From the NCBI GenBank assembly GCA_963930655.1, contig OZ005606.1, positions 11,179,501 to 11,243,500 of the forward strand: a DNA stretch of 64,000 nucleotides. The letters are read 5' to 3'. A model generated the notes under the pieces. That model worked only from the letters and a program-made list of their open reading frames with translations. It did not search any database and had not been told where the DNA came from. The translations under genes were made by a program, and so were the position numbers. Shown here piece after piece: positions 1-12,071 of this stretch (its first letter is position 1; each line of letters begins with the position of its first letter). The stretch comes from Myrica gale. Taxonomy: Eukaryota; Streptophyta; Magnoliopsida; Fagales; Myricaceae.

Positions 1-317
1 CAACCTGTGAAATTTTATTGGTTCAAGCCCCTCTACGTGATCTGAGCATCTCTATTTCTTCTCCACTTGTTCTATGGTGTGATAATCTAGGGGCCACTTA
101 TTTGACTTCCAATCCGATTATGCACTCTCACACAAAACATGTTGAGTCGATTATCATTTTGTGCGGGATAGGGTTGCCTCGAAGTCTCTTCGTGTGTCAA
201 TTTTATCCAGCAAAGATCAGCTTGTTGATCTTCTTACTAAGCCTTTATTTGTCACTCGCTTCTTCATGCTGCGTATGCGCCTTGATGTGCATCCTTTCCA
301 GCTTGGCTCGAGGGGGA
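1..317 (+). mobile_element. Ty1/copia retrotransposon, 3' end of pol (RNase H), broken
   Basis: The C-terminal RNase H part of a copia polyprotein is readable in two frames. The first frame, from about 18, shows LWCDNLGATYLTSNP followed by an H.KHVE segment. The second, from about 150, shows RDRVASKS and then the diagnostic LVDLLTKPL. The frame change near 145-160 means this copy is dead. A purine-rich tract, agggga-like, at 311-317 is the expected polypurine tract just before the 3' LTR. The rest of the element lies outside the window to the left. Confidence 0.85.
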
Positions 318-560
318 TGTTAGAGTACAATCAGCTCCAGGTCAATGCTCCAACTCTGCTGCACCTTCCAGCAAGTCTTCAGCATCAGCAGGTGCCTCCG
401 AAGGTCCAGAAGATTCTTGTATAACAACCTGATGTACACGCGTCTTTTGTACCTCATTTCTTGGTTTGTTATTCCCTTCTGTAATGGCTTTGTACAGCCT
501 ATTAATACTTAGTGTATTCGTGAATGATAGAGGAGGAAAGCATTCACACCATTCTTTTAC
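318..560 (+). repeat. Probable 3' LTR of the copia element
   Basis: The sequence begins TGTTAGAGTA directly after the polypurine tract, as copia LTRs do. It carries a stretch ending near AGGAGGAAAGCATTCAC that resembles copia LTR 3' ends. The right boundary near 560 is a guess, because the matching 5' LTR and target-site duplication are not visible. Confidence 0.55.
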
Positions 561-1926
561 AAAATCTTTACCCATGCACTTCATAGGTGTCGTTTATTTA
601 TTTTTTGTGGCAGCTCAAACTATAACCTTGCTCTTTTGTAAATTTAGGCCGGTCGATCATATGTTTTTTGAATTATTTGTGTTTTTTCACTACTGATTTT
701 TTTTCTCTTTTTTCACCGTATATGATGACTGGAGGTACGCAGGGTTAATTAATTTCAATGCAACTCATTGCTCCTCCTCTCCTCAATTCTTTATAAGATT
801 TATATTCAGAAATTATGATTTGAGGTTCATATTACTCACCAACTAAACAACAAAAGATAAGCTCATCTTCTTCCATGGGACTTTAAGTAGAATGACGAGA
901 AATTTCACTTTTTAACCCTTCATGTACATTTGACCTTAAAACTATTAACATTCGTTCACCTTCTAGTAAGATCCTACTATTAAAATATGCAAGGGCCAAC
1001 ATTGATGAATTGTGATAGTTTGAGAGTTACATCCTGCTACTAGCGCCTCTCTAAACGCTCTTTCTTTCAACTCCCTGCAGCCCCTATCCTAGCACCTCCA
1101 GAGAGGAAGGTGGGAGCTTCGGCTCCTCCCTTCCTCTGTCCCTCCTCTCCCCTTTCCTCTCTCCCTTTTCCTTTTTCCTCCTCTTCCTCCCTGGTTCGAC
1201 TGGCTTGAGCTGTTTCTTTTGAGTTTCCTTTCAGGTGGCACACAAGCGGTTGACGGTGGTCTCTGGAAATCGTTGGCTGACACGCGCCCTGTGGCCGATC
1301 TCATACGGCCCCGATCTACACAAAGAACACCTTCCGGCGTGCTGAAGACGGCGCGTATAGACTCATGTGCCTCTCGAGGTGCGCGTGGATCTCAAGCGCT
1401 GAGGCTTCTGGTCAACGTTGTCAGTTCCTCCGCCTCCCGTGACGTGCTACTCTCCCCAGGACCAGTCTATGTGCCCCCTGCTTTCTCCCCTTGGTCGTGG
1501 ACCTCCTCTAACCGCCACACTCTCCGCTCCTACCACCAACAGCTCCAATTCAGATCTGGCCATTGTTTGTTTTTTTTTTCTGCTGCTTATGTCAGCTTAC
1601 CGCCCATTTGGGCTTATCCGCCCTTATGGGCTTACTTGTAGTGTGGTTGTGTCTGTGTGTAGTTTTTACAGCTGGTATTTGCATTTGAAGTATTCTAAGG
1701 GAGCAGGATTGACGCTACGTCTGTCTTTCCTTCAACGGTAGTCGTCATTGTCTTGTGCAGTGGTTGTTACTTTTTATGGGTTTTTACTCCCATCTCTTGC
1801 AGGTCTCCCTGCTACCTCCGAGGACCCTGAGTCCTCGTTTATGGGCTATGGCCCCCAAGATTTGTTGCTGACCAAAGTCCTTTCCGTTGTAAGTTTTCAG
1901 CTGTAATTTTCTATGATTTGAATAAA
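561..1926. other. Gene-poor spacer with a polypyrimidine block
   Basis: No convincing gene was found. A strongly pyrimidine-rich (CT/TCC) block lies at about 1100-1195, and GC-rich sequence at about 1240-1560 contains open frames with no recognisable domain. The open frame at 1219-1641 has low-complexity, non-conserved composition and was not called as a gene. An unrecognised transposon interior or a decayed exon remains possible. Confidence 0.3.
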
Positions 1927-2520
1927 GGGAAATATACAAATACCACACTGGGTTTTAACGCCTTTTGTGAAAACTCACTAGGTTTTAAAAAGTTTCAAAT
2001 TGCTCACTAGGTTTATCATTTTTGTATAAAAACTCACTGAACTCAATGTCGTTAGCCCTGTTTAACGAAAAATTCATTACGTCCAATCACAATATGACAA
2101 GTGTCACTAAATAATTTAATGGACATCCCCCATCACGCAACCCATGCCGACGGGTGGAGGAGGTCCAGTTTTGGGCGGCCAGAGGTGGAGGGGGGAGACC
2201 CTCCTCCCTCGGAGGCGCTAGGTGTGGAAGGGGGATTCCCCCTCCACAGTGAAAGGATCGGGGTTGCCCGATCCTTTTATTTTTTTAATTAATAATATTT
2301 TTTGTTAATTTTAAATTTATTTTTATTTTTTATTTATTTAGTGACATGTCATATTATGATTGGACGTGATGGATTTTCCGTTAAACAGGGCTAACGGCAT
2401 TGAGTTCAGTGAGTTTGTAATACAAAAATGATAAACTTAGTGAGCAATTTGAAACTTTTTAAAACCCGATTAGTTTTCACAAAAGGCATTAAAACCTAGT
2501 GTGATATTTGTATATTTCCC
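1927..2520. mobile_element. MULE-type MITE, long inverted arms, 9-bp TSD
   Basis: The element starts GGGAAATATACAAATA and ends with its complement, TATATTTCCC. The two arms of about 190 bp are near-complete inverted copies and both contain the CACTAGG/ACTGAACTCA segments. The 9-bp direct repeat ttgaataaa lies immediately outside both ends (1918-1926 and 2521-2529). Length 594 bp. Long TIRs with a 9-bp duplication are the hallmark of Mutator-like elements. The GC-rich middle (about 2140-2270) has no recognisable coding region, so this is a non-autonomous copy. Confidence 0.9.
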
Positions 2521-2699
2521 TTGAATAAAATGTGTCTTGATTAAAAAAAAGTGATAGTTTGAGAGTTAAATGCTGACGATTTTCATATTTTCATATTTGA
2601 TTTAAATGTTAAGTAGCTAAAAGTGTAGATTTCCTTATAATTAATAGTCATCATAAATTACACTTTCTTAAAAATGCTCTAACATTAATTTATGATAAG

Positions 2700-2929
2700 G
2701 AATATTAGGGACATGTATGTTTGCCCAAAATTTTGGGGTTCAAAATTTCTAACAAAACAAACATACTTCAAAATTTACAACTTTTACACATACACTTCAA
2801 ACTTTTCACAAACCCCAATAAACTTCAACATTCAAAAGATTCCCAAAGTTATAAACTTCAACATTCAAAAGATTCCCAAAGTTTTGAGAATATGCCCTAA
2901 CATTTTGGTAAACAAACATAACCTAGAGC
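2700..2929. repeat. Degenerate copy of the window's common short MITE family
   Basis: This AT-rich stretch repeats the themes CAAAATTTTGGGGTTC, CAAACTTTTCACAAACCCCAATA and AAACAAACATAACCT. They recur in several other places in this window (for example 24023, 32078 and 61099). Inside it a unit of about 33 bp (acttcaacattcaaaagatt...) is tandemly duplicated at about 2821-2883. Confidence 0.5.
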
Positions 2930-2939
2930 TTTCTCTATA

Positions 2940-3620
2940 TCTATCCTGTTGTTCTCGGCGAAATGGACCAATGGCCATTGGGCCAACAGATGAGCTTATT
3001 GATTGATGTTTCTTGGTATCCACTGAATGCTCCAGTCCGCCTGTTCGAGAAAAAGCCTTTCGGAGGGATAGAACCAGGGCTTCTATTTTGCAGCAAGGCT
3101 GTTATTAAGTGTTGAGAATGTATCGTTGCATAGCATCTCATGAGAGTCCGATTCAAAGTGGACCTTTCACCATTGCTTCTCTTTTGCTACTTCCACGGCT
3201 CTCGCAGCCGCCATAGCTTTGCCAACTAATGGGTACAAAGTCATTCAAACTTACACAAATCTAGAAAAACTAGAGGCGTTCATCTACTCGATTTGCTCGA
3301 AATACCTCTCCTTTCGCCTTCCGATCCTCATCAATCATTAGCAAAAATCCTATTCCACGCTGCACCGATGCAACAGATATGGGCTGAGTGCACGCACGTG
3401 GTGTGGTTTGGGAAGTTAGCAGCAGAGTTAGAACAGTAGGAATAAACGGAGACAAGCTCCCCGATGGTCCCATACTAACAGGCTCCACCAACCAATGACC
3501 CCGCCACCCCCGAGAGGATCATGTTCTTGGAATCCTTTTTGACGGCTCCAAAGGCCGGATGCGATGGAGAGCAGCCCATCATTGGCGCCCAAAACAGCGG
3601 CACAGGCCCCTGTTTATAAT
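2940..3620. other. Possible organelle-derived (mitochondrial-like) insertion
   Basis: The base composition becomes clearly less AT-rich than both flanks, and the text has the character of plant mitochondrial intergenic DNA. The longest open frame, minus strand 3270-3491, has no recognisable domain. No mitochondrial gene could be identified with certainty. This is an impression from composition and style; an old retroelement fragment is an alternative. Confidence 0.3.
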
Positions 3621-4508
3621 GGAAGGAATAGCACACGTTCCTTAAATTCACTTTGAAAGTGTTTACAAGAAATCGTTTTCATTCAATGTCATATGCCGGA
3701 AAAGCTTTTAAGTTTGTTCTGAAAATACTTGCGTTAACTTTTGCGGAACAGCGGCTCGTCACGAAATTTTTTACGACGAAACCATTTCAGTCTGGAAAAT
3801 CTCATCCGAGGACCCTTTTTAATCTATTCTATAATTCTGAAAAATTATTTAAAACTACCAGCTTCAGCATAAAAGGTTCTATAATCATGTTTCTTAAGAT
3901 TGGAATATACGTAATCAATTTTGCATTAAACAGAAGTGTTTATTTAGTCATTTCATTTTTATGTTTTTAATCCAATAATTTTTTTAATTCAATGATAGAT
4001 GAAATACATGTTTTTTCTTCAGTCTATAGTAATAAAAATACCATTATACGACAAGCAAAATCAGGTAAGTTAATAGCATGAGTTATGGGCATTTACGAAA
4101 AACTTGCCATTTAAGGGGGAGAAAAAAAAATTAAGATAGGGGAAAGGGCCGGATGAGAAGGGTATGTGGAATCGAAGCCTGAACTTGAAGAAACATTACA
4201 GTCAAAGTTCATCTTTGCGCAAAAAATAAATAAGTCTCTAAACTTTAAAATCCATCGAATTAGTACTGAGACTTATTTTTCTCATATTATTACCTCAAAA
4301 ACCGAAACCTTACAAACAAATCAATTGGACAAATCTAACGCCCAGGATGCTATCTTATTGACCATAACTCAAGGTCGCCATAGTTCCAAATAGGCATAGT
4401 ACTGGAGAAGAAAGCCATACAGGCATTTTCTAGTTCACCGAACAAGATTAAATGTTGGATGAAATTACCATTGGAAAGTAGAAATGCGAATTACAAAATC
4501 ACTATCCA
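3621..4508. other. AT-rich spacer downstream of QCR6
   Basis: No supported gene. The last few hundred bases before 4509 would include the QCR6 3' untranslated region, because that gene runs on the minus strand. The open frame at 3653-3970 has no known domain and no upstream signals. Confidence 0.3.
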
Positions 4509-7500
4509 TCACTTCAGTCTTTGGATTAGCTTGGGTGCCACCTGCATTGCAGAACGGAGAGTTTTGAAAAAGAGATGCAAGTCAACTGAGATGAAATATG
4601 TCTCCTTATATAGAAGAATAGTAGTTGCACATCTGAGGCCGAAGAAAGAAAGAATACTTACACACTTGTCAACGCAAGACCAGTAGTCAAAATATTGTCC
4701 AGTGCAGTGCTTGTGACCACTTTCATCTCCTTGGATCCTCTTAACACATGCCTGAGACAAACCAAGAGATTACAATCGTGACCATCTCTCCTCCCAAATA
4801 TGTGTTTTATCATGGCTTTCTACTCCAGAATGTCATATATTTTGACATAACTATGATCACAAGCGTGTTGAAGAACAATGGAACTGTCAGCGAATCCAAA
4901 ACAGGAGCAGGAAAGCCCCAACTCATTTTTATGCCTATACTTTTTTTTGATAAGTAATTTTTATGCCTATTCATAATTCTCATAAAATTATGAGACAGCG
5001 AGACCAGCTAGCTCATCCCTCTTAAAATATTGATAATGAAAAAGCATTCATGTGTACTTCCTGATTTTCTCTCTTCTGTTTTTCACCTGTCATTCCAACA
5101 ACATTATCCAGTTTCAACTTAACATCTGAGCACCCTATATAACAGAAGCCCGAATTCCCAAGCTTAAAGAACCATACATAATTGCATGATTTGCAGCTAT
5201 CCAACAATACAAACTATATCAAAAATGGATCGCATTAAAAGTACTTTGCGACAAACAGATTGTGATACCCCGAATCCCACATGGAGTGGAAGAGGAGAAT
5301 GAATGAGTGATTGGTTCTATAAGGACCAAGTCCCACATTGGGACCTTACTAGGTTGAACTGGGCTTTATAATGATCCAAGGAGCTTCAAGAGCAACCTTG
5401 ACTAGTCCTTTTGAAGTCAAAGCACAGATGTGGCTAGTGCTTGTCCTTGGGTCGTTACGCAGATACCCCTTCTAATGAGATATATCCCCCCCATCCCAAA
5501 ACATTTGTGCATATATAATTTCAGAAGGTCTCAAAAGTGTTGGTCCATTTTGAAAAATCAATGAACCCAAACTACAATCTCTAACAATGTGTCCTTTTGC
5601 TTTGTTGGAAAAGTCTATGCCCTGTGCCTTTCATGAATTAAAACTAGAGAGAGTGTTTGGAAACCTACAATTTTATCTCAAAAAATAACACATCAAATGC
5701 AAAGACCCAGATTGTTAAACCATCGCATTAAGCTTCTTATAAGGTGGATGAACGTTGAAGATGTCTTACTAGTGCTATGTCCAGCATTTTGTTGTCTACT
5801 AGGTGAAATTAGAGTAGTTAAGTAATTTTAAGGAGATCCAATTATAACTTTGACAAGTCTTTTTGGAATATAGTGCAGAAATGGCTAAAGAACCTATGAA
5901 TGTCAAAGCAACCCTGATAATGACGTGACATCAAGGTACTAGAATGATATGTGGAAGTTGATGAACACGTGGGAGATTCGAATGGAGTAGATAAATAAGG
6001 TTGGGAAGAAGATATGATGAAAAGAACCAACATCCAGCTAATCAAGTGCTCCTCAGCCACCATATAAATGGATCCAACTCACCAGCCCCAAAGTCATCAT
6101 TTTCTCTCAAGAATCCTGCCTTATGTTGCTGCTTTTCACAGAGAGCTGAAGAAAAGAGAAGGGAATTTAAAAGCCTACTAGATACTTATCCACTCTATCT
6201 TGTGAAAAGTGAAAAAGTACCCAACCTTTCGTTACTTTCTTCTTCTAGACCAAGATTAAGGCCATTAGAATCCCAACAGTGAATGTTCTAGCATCGATAA
6301 AATTTATGATCAATGTCATTCTGAATTCTCACATCAATCAACTCCATCTAATTTCCTCAAGTCCTAAGAGATTAAAGAAAATTCGAACAACCCTCAAAAG
6401 TGTTCCCATGTTCATTAGGCGATTTCAACTCTAACAAAGAAAGCAAATATTTGGTTAAAAGGCTTGGATCTCAGCGAAAGGAACTATCTATTCCAATATG
6501 AGAAAGACTTTGGGACTCCAATAAAATAACGTGATGGAAGGAGGTGAAACACCATATACCAACAAAATATAGAGGCTCTTCCAAAACCCCACTAGAAGTG
6601 AAAAGGTGCTCTAACCAGAAGATCCAAAAGACAAGACTTTCTAAGTCCTACGATTATAAAAAATCTCGACTCGGATAGAAGTCTTTCCAACAGCTTACAA
6701 TATAACTGCTAAACCATCAAACCCCATTTAATAGCTAAAAGTTATGCAGAAAAAAAGGTCCCAAGACCCACTGATCTGAATAAGACAAACTACGTTATTC
6801 TAGTCAAAAAATCTTGTAATCTAGCAAGACCAATATAAAAGTACTGGCTAAGAGCTCATCACAGCTAGAGAAAGTGTACGGGGAAAGGGCAAGAAAAAGG
6901 CAAATTAAGTTTGAGCAATAAGGTAAGGCAGCTACAAGAATAGGGGGACTCAAAGATGATAAGTACTGCACAAAACCTTCTTCATTCTATCAAAGTGTTT
7001 TCAGACATTTACTGTACACCTCAAATATATCTCTAAACTTTTGTTACCACCATTCCAACTATTAAAGCCTTCCCCTAAGCCATCTCCATCCAGTACCAAA
7101 AGAGATGCTGGTATAACATGGGTCTCCCCTTCCAGTAGATCAAAAATGCATCATAAAAGAGGGGAGGGAAGGAAAAAAATTGGAAGGAAAAAAAAGGCTC
7201 AATCCCCAAAAAATAATTAATTGCTCCAGTTCACAAGCTGTACACAAACAAATGTTGCAAGGTATTCGTTATTGAGTACCGTCTTCACTGCAAAAAAAAC
7301 TAATAGTTGATTACTTCCAATTAAGCTCCTAATCTCTTCTTCAAAGCCTTTGCTAATATCATGGACCTGATAGCATCCACACACTGTTTCTGACATAACT
7401 TATTAACTTAACAAAGTTTTGCATTAATGTGTATGAATAATAATAAGATCAAACGTCAATCAATTATGGTATTAACTTGACAAAAATGTTTTGCCCATAG

Positions 7501-8667
7501 ACTTTTTGAACGATAAACTAACATTAAATTTTATTTCTAAACTCTCCAAATTTAAGTTCCAATGTCAAATATTTTCCAACATACCTGATATTCAAGTAAT
7601 GGTTTCACACACTTGGGTTTGCAAGACTCTTCAAGATATTTCTTTGGATCAACAAGTTCCTCGTCCGCCCTAAGCACACGAAAAAAAGAAACCCACGATA
7701 AATAATGATTGGCCAACATCCTAGAATTAGAGAGGCATAAAACCAAACAGTGTTGGATAAAAATGATTGCATGATCTGCACGGATGTAGATTGAGCTACA
7801 AATAGTGATTTTGAAGAGATGGAACCACAAGCAATTAGAATGTCCATGATTCCATCACTGATTACTCTATACTATGTCCATCACTGATTACTCTATACTA
7901 TGTCCATCACTGAATGCTCTATACTTTCTATGCCAACTCCAGAAGTTCTTCTGGTAAGTGACTCTAGAAGTTAACACTAGGTACTCTCTTTTTTGTGAAC
8001 AATAGAGGACTATTGTCATACAGACACCATAATGAAAGTAGGAAGCTTTTTTTTCAAATTTCCATCTCTTTTGTTATGTGCTTATTATGTACGAAAGAAT
8101 GCACCTGAGAGAAAAACTAGGGGACAATTGACGTTGACAAATAAATTTCCCATTTTAAGTCCCTGAATAAAGGAGCAAAACAAATTCACCCTTCTTATAA
8201 TGTGTTAATTAATATCCAAAGGCAGAATGGTCATTTCAACAAAAGTCACTTCTTCTCTTCTCCAAATCTCGTTTTATTCTTCTCTATTCTTCCAACCCAA
8301 TACCCAGAATAAAGAATCAGTATCTTCTCCATCTCATTTTTGCCCCCATCACTTTTTTATGTTCCATCCTTCCTGCCAAATGAACTCTACAGGTTATAGC
8401 TCCTTACCATGGCAACTTGGGGAGAATTTCAGAGCAAACGAAAAAGTTGACTAATGGAAAAGAATCGTGTCTAATAAACACAGAAGCTAAAAGGATTAAA
8501 TTGTAATTAAAACCTCAACCAGAAATATGCATGTAAAATATCTATTTCATGCAAGCAAGGGAAGGCAAGTATATAAAGACGGGCAAGGTGAAAACAAACA
8601 ATTCAGGCGATGAAGCAACATCAATCCTAAGGAAGAAGACAATGAAAGATTATGGCAGTACTTACAT
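4509..8667 (-). CDS. QCR6: Cytochrome b-c1 complex subunit 6 (QCR6, hinge protein)
   Basis: This is the small acidic hinge protein of mitochondrial complex III, which sits at cytochrome c1 in the intermembrane space and helps cytochrome c docking. Predicted coding exons on the minus strand are 8667-8666 (the AT of the start codon), 7669-7585, 4751-4662 and 4541-4509. All introns are GT-AG. The joined product is 69 residues, the usual plant length. It begins MADEELVDPKKYLEESCKPK and ends DKCVAPKLIQRLK. Six cysteines (17, 21, 31, 45, 55, 59) include two CX9C pairs, 21/31 and 45/55, typical of the twin-disulfide hinge fold. The ATG is split: AT ends at 8666 before a GTAAGT donor, and the G follows the acceptor at 7670-7671. 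A further 5' UTR exon probably ends at 9399 (donor GTAAG). Intron 2 is about 2.8 kb. Identity is secure; the 5' UTR exons are inferred. Confidence 0.92.
5270..5480. repeat. Possible LTR/TRIM-like fragment inside a QCR6 intron
   Basis: A stretch starting TGTGATACCCCGAATCCCAC and containing AGTCCCACATTGGGACC resembles the openings of short plant LTR elements. It lies within the long QCR6 intron (4752-7584). No paired LTR, primer-binding site or target duplication was found. Confidence 0.25.
7851..7927. repeat. 26-bp minisatellite, about three copies
   Basis: The unit ccatcactgattactctata plus ctatgt is repeated head to tail about three times, the last copy diverged. It lies in the first coding intron of QCR6. 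Confidence 0.85.
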
Positions 8668-9360
8668 AGCAATAAGAAGGCAAGTCAAAAAGCTTAGAGC
8701 ACGACCCTGACTGCGTTACAAATGAAGGCCAACAATCAACATCTCTTAAATCATCATATCAACAAAACTATCAAGTAGGGAAGCTCACTTACAGTTGATG
8801 AAATGTCAGCGGCTCCACTTTGATTTATAAAGAAAAACTGGTATAACGAAGTAACATAATTTGAAAAAACAAAATAAAAGGAAACATCCTTGTTGTTGTT
8901 AACTAACAGTAATAGTAAGCACAAACCGCAATTTTAAAATAACCTTTGATACACATCAACAGTACGTCAGTAACCGAAGATAATTTCCCCGCACATATGC
9001 TAAGGCCACGAAATCCAAATGGAATTAGATATGAAAAGTCCTCTATATTTCAATAAACATCTATTTTAGGTCAAACCTTGGAATCCATACAAATCAAGCC
9101 CCATTTCTTATTCCTGTAGACGGTAGTTTCTGAATATTGGCTTCTGAATGACGATCTTTTCCATTTCCTCTTCTTTTTCTCGAAATAATTCTCTAAAATA
9201 CGTAAGAGCCTAGATTAAACAGAAAACAATAGGAACTGACGAAACCTAAAACCTAGATTTGCAGATCGACTGAGCACAACCGATTCGAGAGAATCCAAAA
9301 ACTAAGATCAAACTAGTCAACAGATCTGACATATAAAAAGGAACGAATATGCTGTAGCAA

Positions 9361-9490
9361 AAGACATAAGATAGAGAGAGAGCCGAAATGGCGCTTACCT
9401 TCAGGCTTCAGGAGTCTAACCTGAAAGGTCTGGTCTGTGGAAGTGTCTGAACTCTGAAGAGAGGGAAGTGGGCAACGAGTATAAAAGGTG
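9361..9490 (-). other. QCR6: Probable QCR6 5' UTR exon and transcription start region
   Basis: On the minus strand the sequence ends CCTGAAG just before GTAAGCGCC, a good donor at 9398-9397. With the AT|GTAAGT exon end at 8666, this would make QCR6 a gene with a non-coding first exon. The transcription start is not visible; no minus-strand TATA box was recognised. Confidence 0.45.
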
Positions 9491-10320
9491 ATTTAAGACA
9501 AGTTGGGCTGCTCCCTATATACTCCAGGCCTCCCGCACTTGCATACGTGTCTAGAAGGATGTGTTACTAGAGGAGCTTTTGGGCAATATGGACCCTAATA
9601 TTACGTTCCCAAGTCCAGCTCTCTATCTCTCCTTTTCTTTTGGGCCTCTCTTCTGTCTCTCTCGCATCTTTTACCTAAGCCGGGCCTCTGTCTTTTGTTT
9701 GTTTTTCAGCAGGGCTCTCTCTCTCTCTCGAACCTATTGCATATTTGCATGTTTATCATTTTTTTTTGGTATGTTTATCAATTTTCGACCCGTCTATTGT
9801 CAACTGTCCAGTTAAAAAAAAAACGAAGAAAGGCAGGTCTAGTGGCAAATATCATGTTTAGAACATGAAGTTATTATAATATTTAAAAAAAAAACGGATA
9901 CAAAGAGTAAATATGATATATTTGACTTTCTTCTATTTTCATTTAGAGAAAAATATACTTTTTGCCGTCGCTTATTGAAATGCCTATATTTTGTACCATC
10001 AACTATTGATTTAGTGACATTTCACTCATTAACTACCACTTTTGTACACTTTGAACCGTTTACTATTAATGTGATGAAATTGATATTTTGATTTAGAGAG
10101 ATAGAAAGTATAAATGATTAGTAGTTGAAAAACGAATGTAATGAAATCGATAGTGTCATCGATGATTGAAAAGTGTATTTAACTGCGATGCCTCTAAGAT
10201 TATTGACTCTTTAAGTACGATTCCCAATTTTTAAAAAATTGGTCATACATTTTAAAAATGCATTATTGATTTCATTTAGAACAGATAGTTAATACTTTCA
10301 CATTGATCACGAAAGAATAA
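9491..10320. other. Spacer with pyrimidine tract
   Basis: No gene was recognised. A CT-rich tract occurs at about 9640-9735. The remainder is AT-rich unique-looking sequence. Confidence 0.3.
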
Positions 10321-10329
10321 CATTTTGAG

Positions 10330-10507
10330 TATTGGAGTTTGGAAAATATTATAAAGTAAATATATATTATGGGAGTTGGTGAAAAGGTGAAGAGAGAAGA
10401 GATAAGATTTTTAATAAATATTATAATAATAATAAATTATGTGATGAATTTTTTATTATTAAATTTAAATTTTTGGGCCCAAAATATTGGGTCCCAAACA
10501 TACCCAA
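10330..10507. repeat. Degenerate copy of the common short MITE family
   Basis: It contains TATTGGAGTTTGG, GTTGGTGAAAAGGTGAAGAGAG and, near the right end, TTTGGGCCCAAAATATTGGG. These match the order of motifs in the better preserved copies at 32078-32251 and 61099-61296. Confidence 0.5.
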
Positions 10508-10687
10508 TTATAAAAGCCCAAAGAAACATGATGCTTTTTGTCTTGTATGAATAATTTTCCGTTCTGTGTCAAAGGAAGGTATTAATTGAAAAATATAATT
10601 GTTTTTGTTGCTTTTCACCCACACTGATTTAATAAAAGAGGCGGTTGATTGTTCTAGAAGCCTAGAGGAAACAATGTATTGTTACAT

Positions 10688-10802
10688 GAGAAATGTTAGG
10701 CATTTCGTCCGCGTCCCGCTGGCTGACGTTGAAGAAAATGAATTTTTTTTATTTTCTTCAATGTCAGCCAGCAAGACGCGGGTGGGATGCCTAACATTTC
10801 TC
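10688..10802. mobile_element. Near-perfect hairpin MITE (115 bp)
   Basis: The left arm begins GAGAAATGTTAGGCAT and the right arm ends ATGCCTAACATTTCTC. The arms continue through CGCGTC..GCTGGCTGAC..TTGAAGAAAAT and its complement, meeting in a T-rich loop at about 10741-10750. The entire segment folds into one hairpin. The flanks both contain TTACA (10682-10686 and 10806-10810), a possible duplication. The superfamily is not determinable. Confidence 0.75.
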
Positions 10803-10829
10803 TTATTACATTTACTGGATCATATATTC

Positions 10830-10835
<6 letters not shown>

Positions 10836-10864
<29 letters not shown>
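10836..10864. repeat. (AT)n microsatellite
   Basis: About 14 AT units in a row, directly downstream of the hairpin MITE. Confidence 0.95.
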
Positions 10865-10877
<13 letters not shown>

Positions 10878-11020
10878 ATACAGATTAAATTTAAAATTAA
10901 TAAAAAAAATGATTAAAAGAAGTGTGAAGGTTTGATGAGGCGTTAGTGAGGAGTTATTCTTACTACAACTCTCTAGTTTGGCAGTCTCCATTGTCTATTA
11001 AGATCTATCAACCTATTGGT

Positions 11021-11287
11021 CAGGGTCGGTTCAACCCTTAGGCAGTTGCCTAAGACTCTACTTTGAGCAATAGGCCTCATAACTTAAAATAAAAATAAAA
11101 TAAAAATAAAAATGCCCTTAAATGCATGATGAACAAATAAATTAAAAACAAATGAGATTTAGGCCCACTTGATTTATTAGTAATTTTATATCTCAAAAAT
11201 TTAGAAAAATTAATTTTAAAAATTTTAAATAAAAAGACCTAATTTTTAGCATGACCTTAGGCCTCATTTTTTATTGAGTCGGCCCTG
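11021..11287. mobile_element. hAT-type MITE with 8-bp TSD
   Basis: The element starts CAGGGTCGGTTCA and ends GTCGGCCCTG. The terminal CAGGG(T/C)CGG repeats are typical of hAT termini. The 8-bp direct repeat ctattggt flanks it perfectly (11013-11020 and 11288-11295). Length 267 bp, AT-rich inside, no coding capacity. Confidence 0.9.
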
Positions 11288-11356
11288 CTATTGGTCTGCT
11301 CTCTTTATTATTGCATCATCCTACGTGATTTAAAATTGACATTTTTGTGCACTCTA

Positions 11357-11569
11357 AGGGGGTGTTTGTTGGTGGAAATTTTCACCCCTCAAAATTTCCA
11401 AACAATCATAAAATAATTCTTCTCTCCTCATTAAATTATAAAATAATATTATACTATTCAATTAAATCTTCTCTCTCCTAACTTTTCCATAAAATATCTA
11501 TACTTTTCACTAACCCCAATACCCAAAATTTCCAAAACCCCAAAATTTCCACAAACAAACATCCCATAA
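11357..11569. repeat. Copy of the common short MITE family
   Basis: It opens GGGGGTGTTTGTTGG, contains CTTTTCACTAACCCCAATACC and closes CACAAACAAACATCCC. The order matches the copies at 24023 and 61099. Ends are approximate. Confidence 0.6.
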
Positions 11570-12071
11570 AGGACGCAGTGTCCAAATGCTGTTACTCTCA
11601 AGGATACGATCTTTCAAAGAGGAAGCTTTATACCTGTTTGGTAAAAAGAAAAAGTATTTGCTGCAAATCAACTCAGTGGGCCTATGCCAACGCCTAATCC
11701 AGCAAATTTCCACGTCGTGGTCGGCGCTCAGCATGCCCTAACCGCCCACCCACCCACAAAAAGCCGCCCCGATGACGTGGAACATACGCCTTAAGCAACA
11801 AAAGCCTTACCTCGAAACGACCAAACTCTCAGTCTGGGACAGCCGAGGAATTTGTCCGATTCCAATTCCCCTTCCAGATGAGATTCTTTTTTCCCCGTTC
11901 TAATCTTAATTGAGAAGAAAAAAGAGGTGGGAAATTTTCATTCTCACACGTCACACTCCTCAGTTCTCCGTTTGGTAACTGAGTAAGGGTCTTACGAATT
12001 CCACGCTTTAATTTTTTACGTGAGTAGCTTTCGTCCCAGAAACCAAACACATCGTTGTGTAGTGAATTTGG

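Noticed and set aside
1219..1641. 140-codon open frame on the plus strand
   Set aside because: No known domain, pyrimidine-biased composition and no supporting promoter or splice context.
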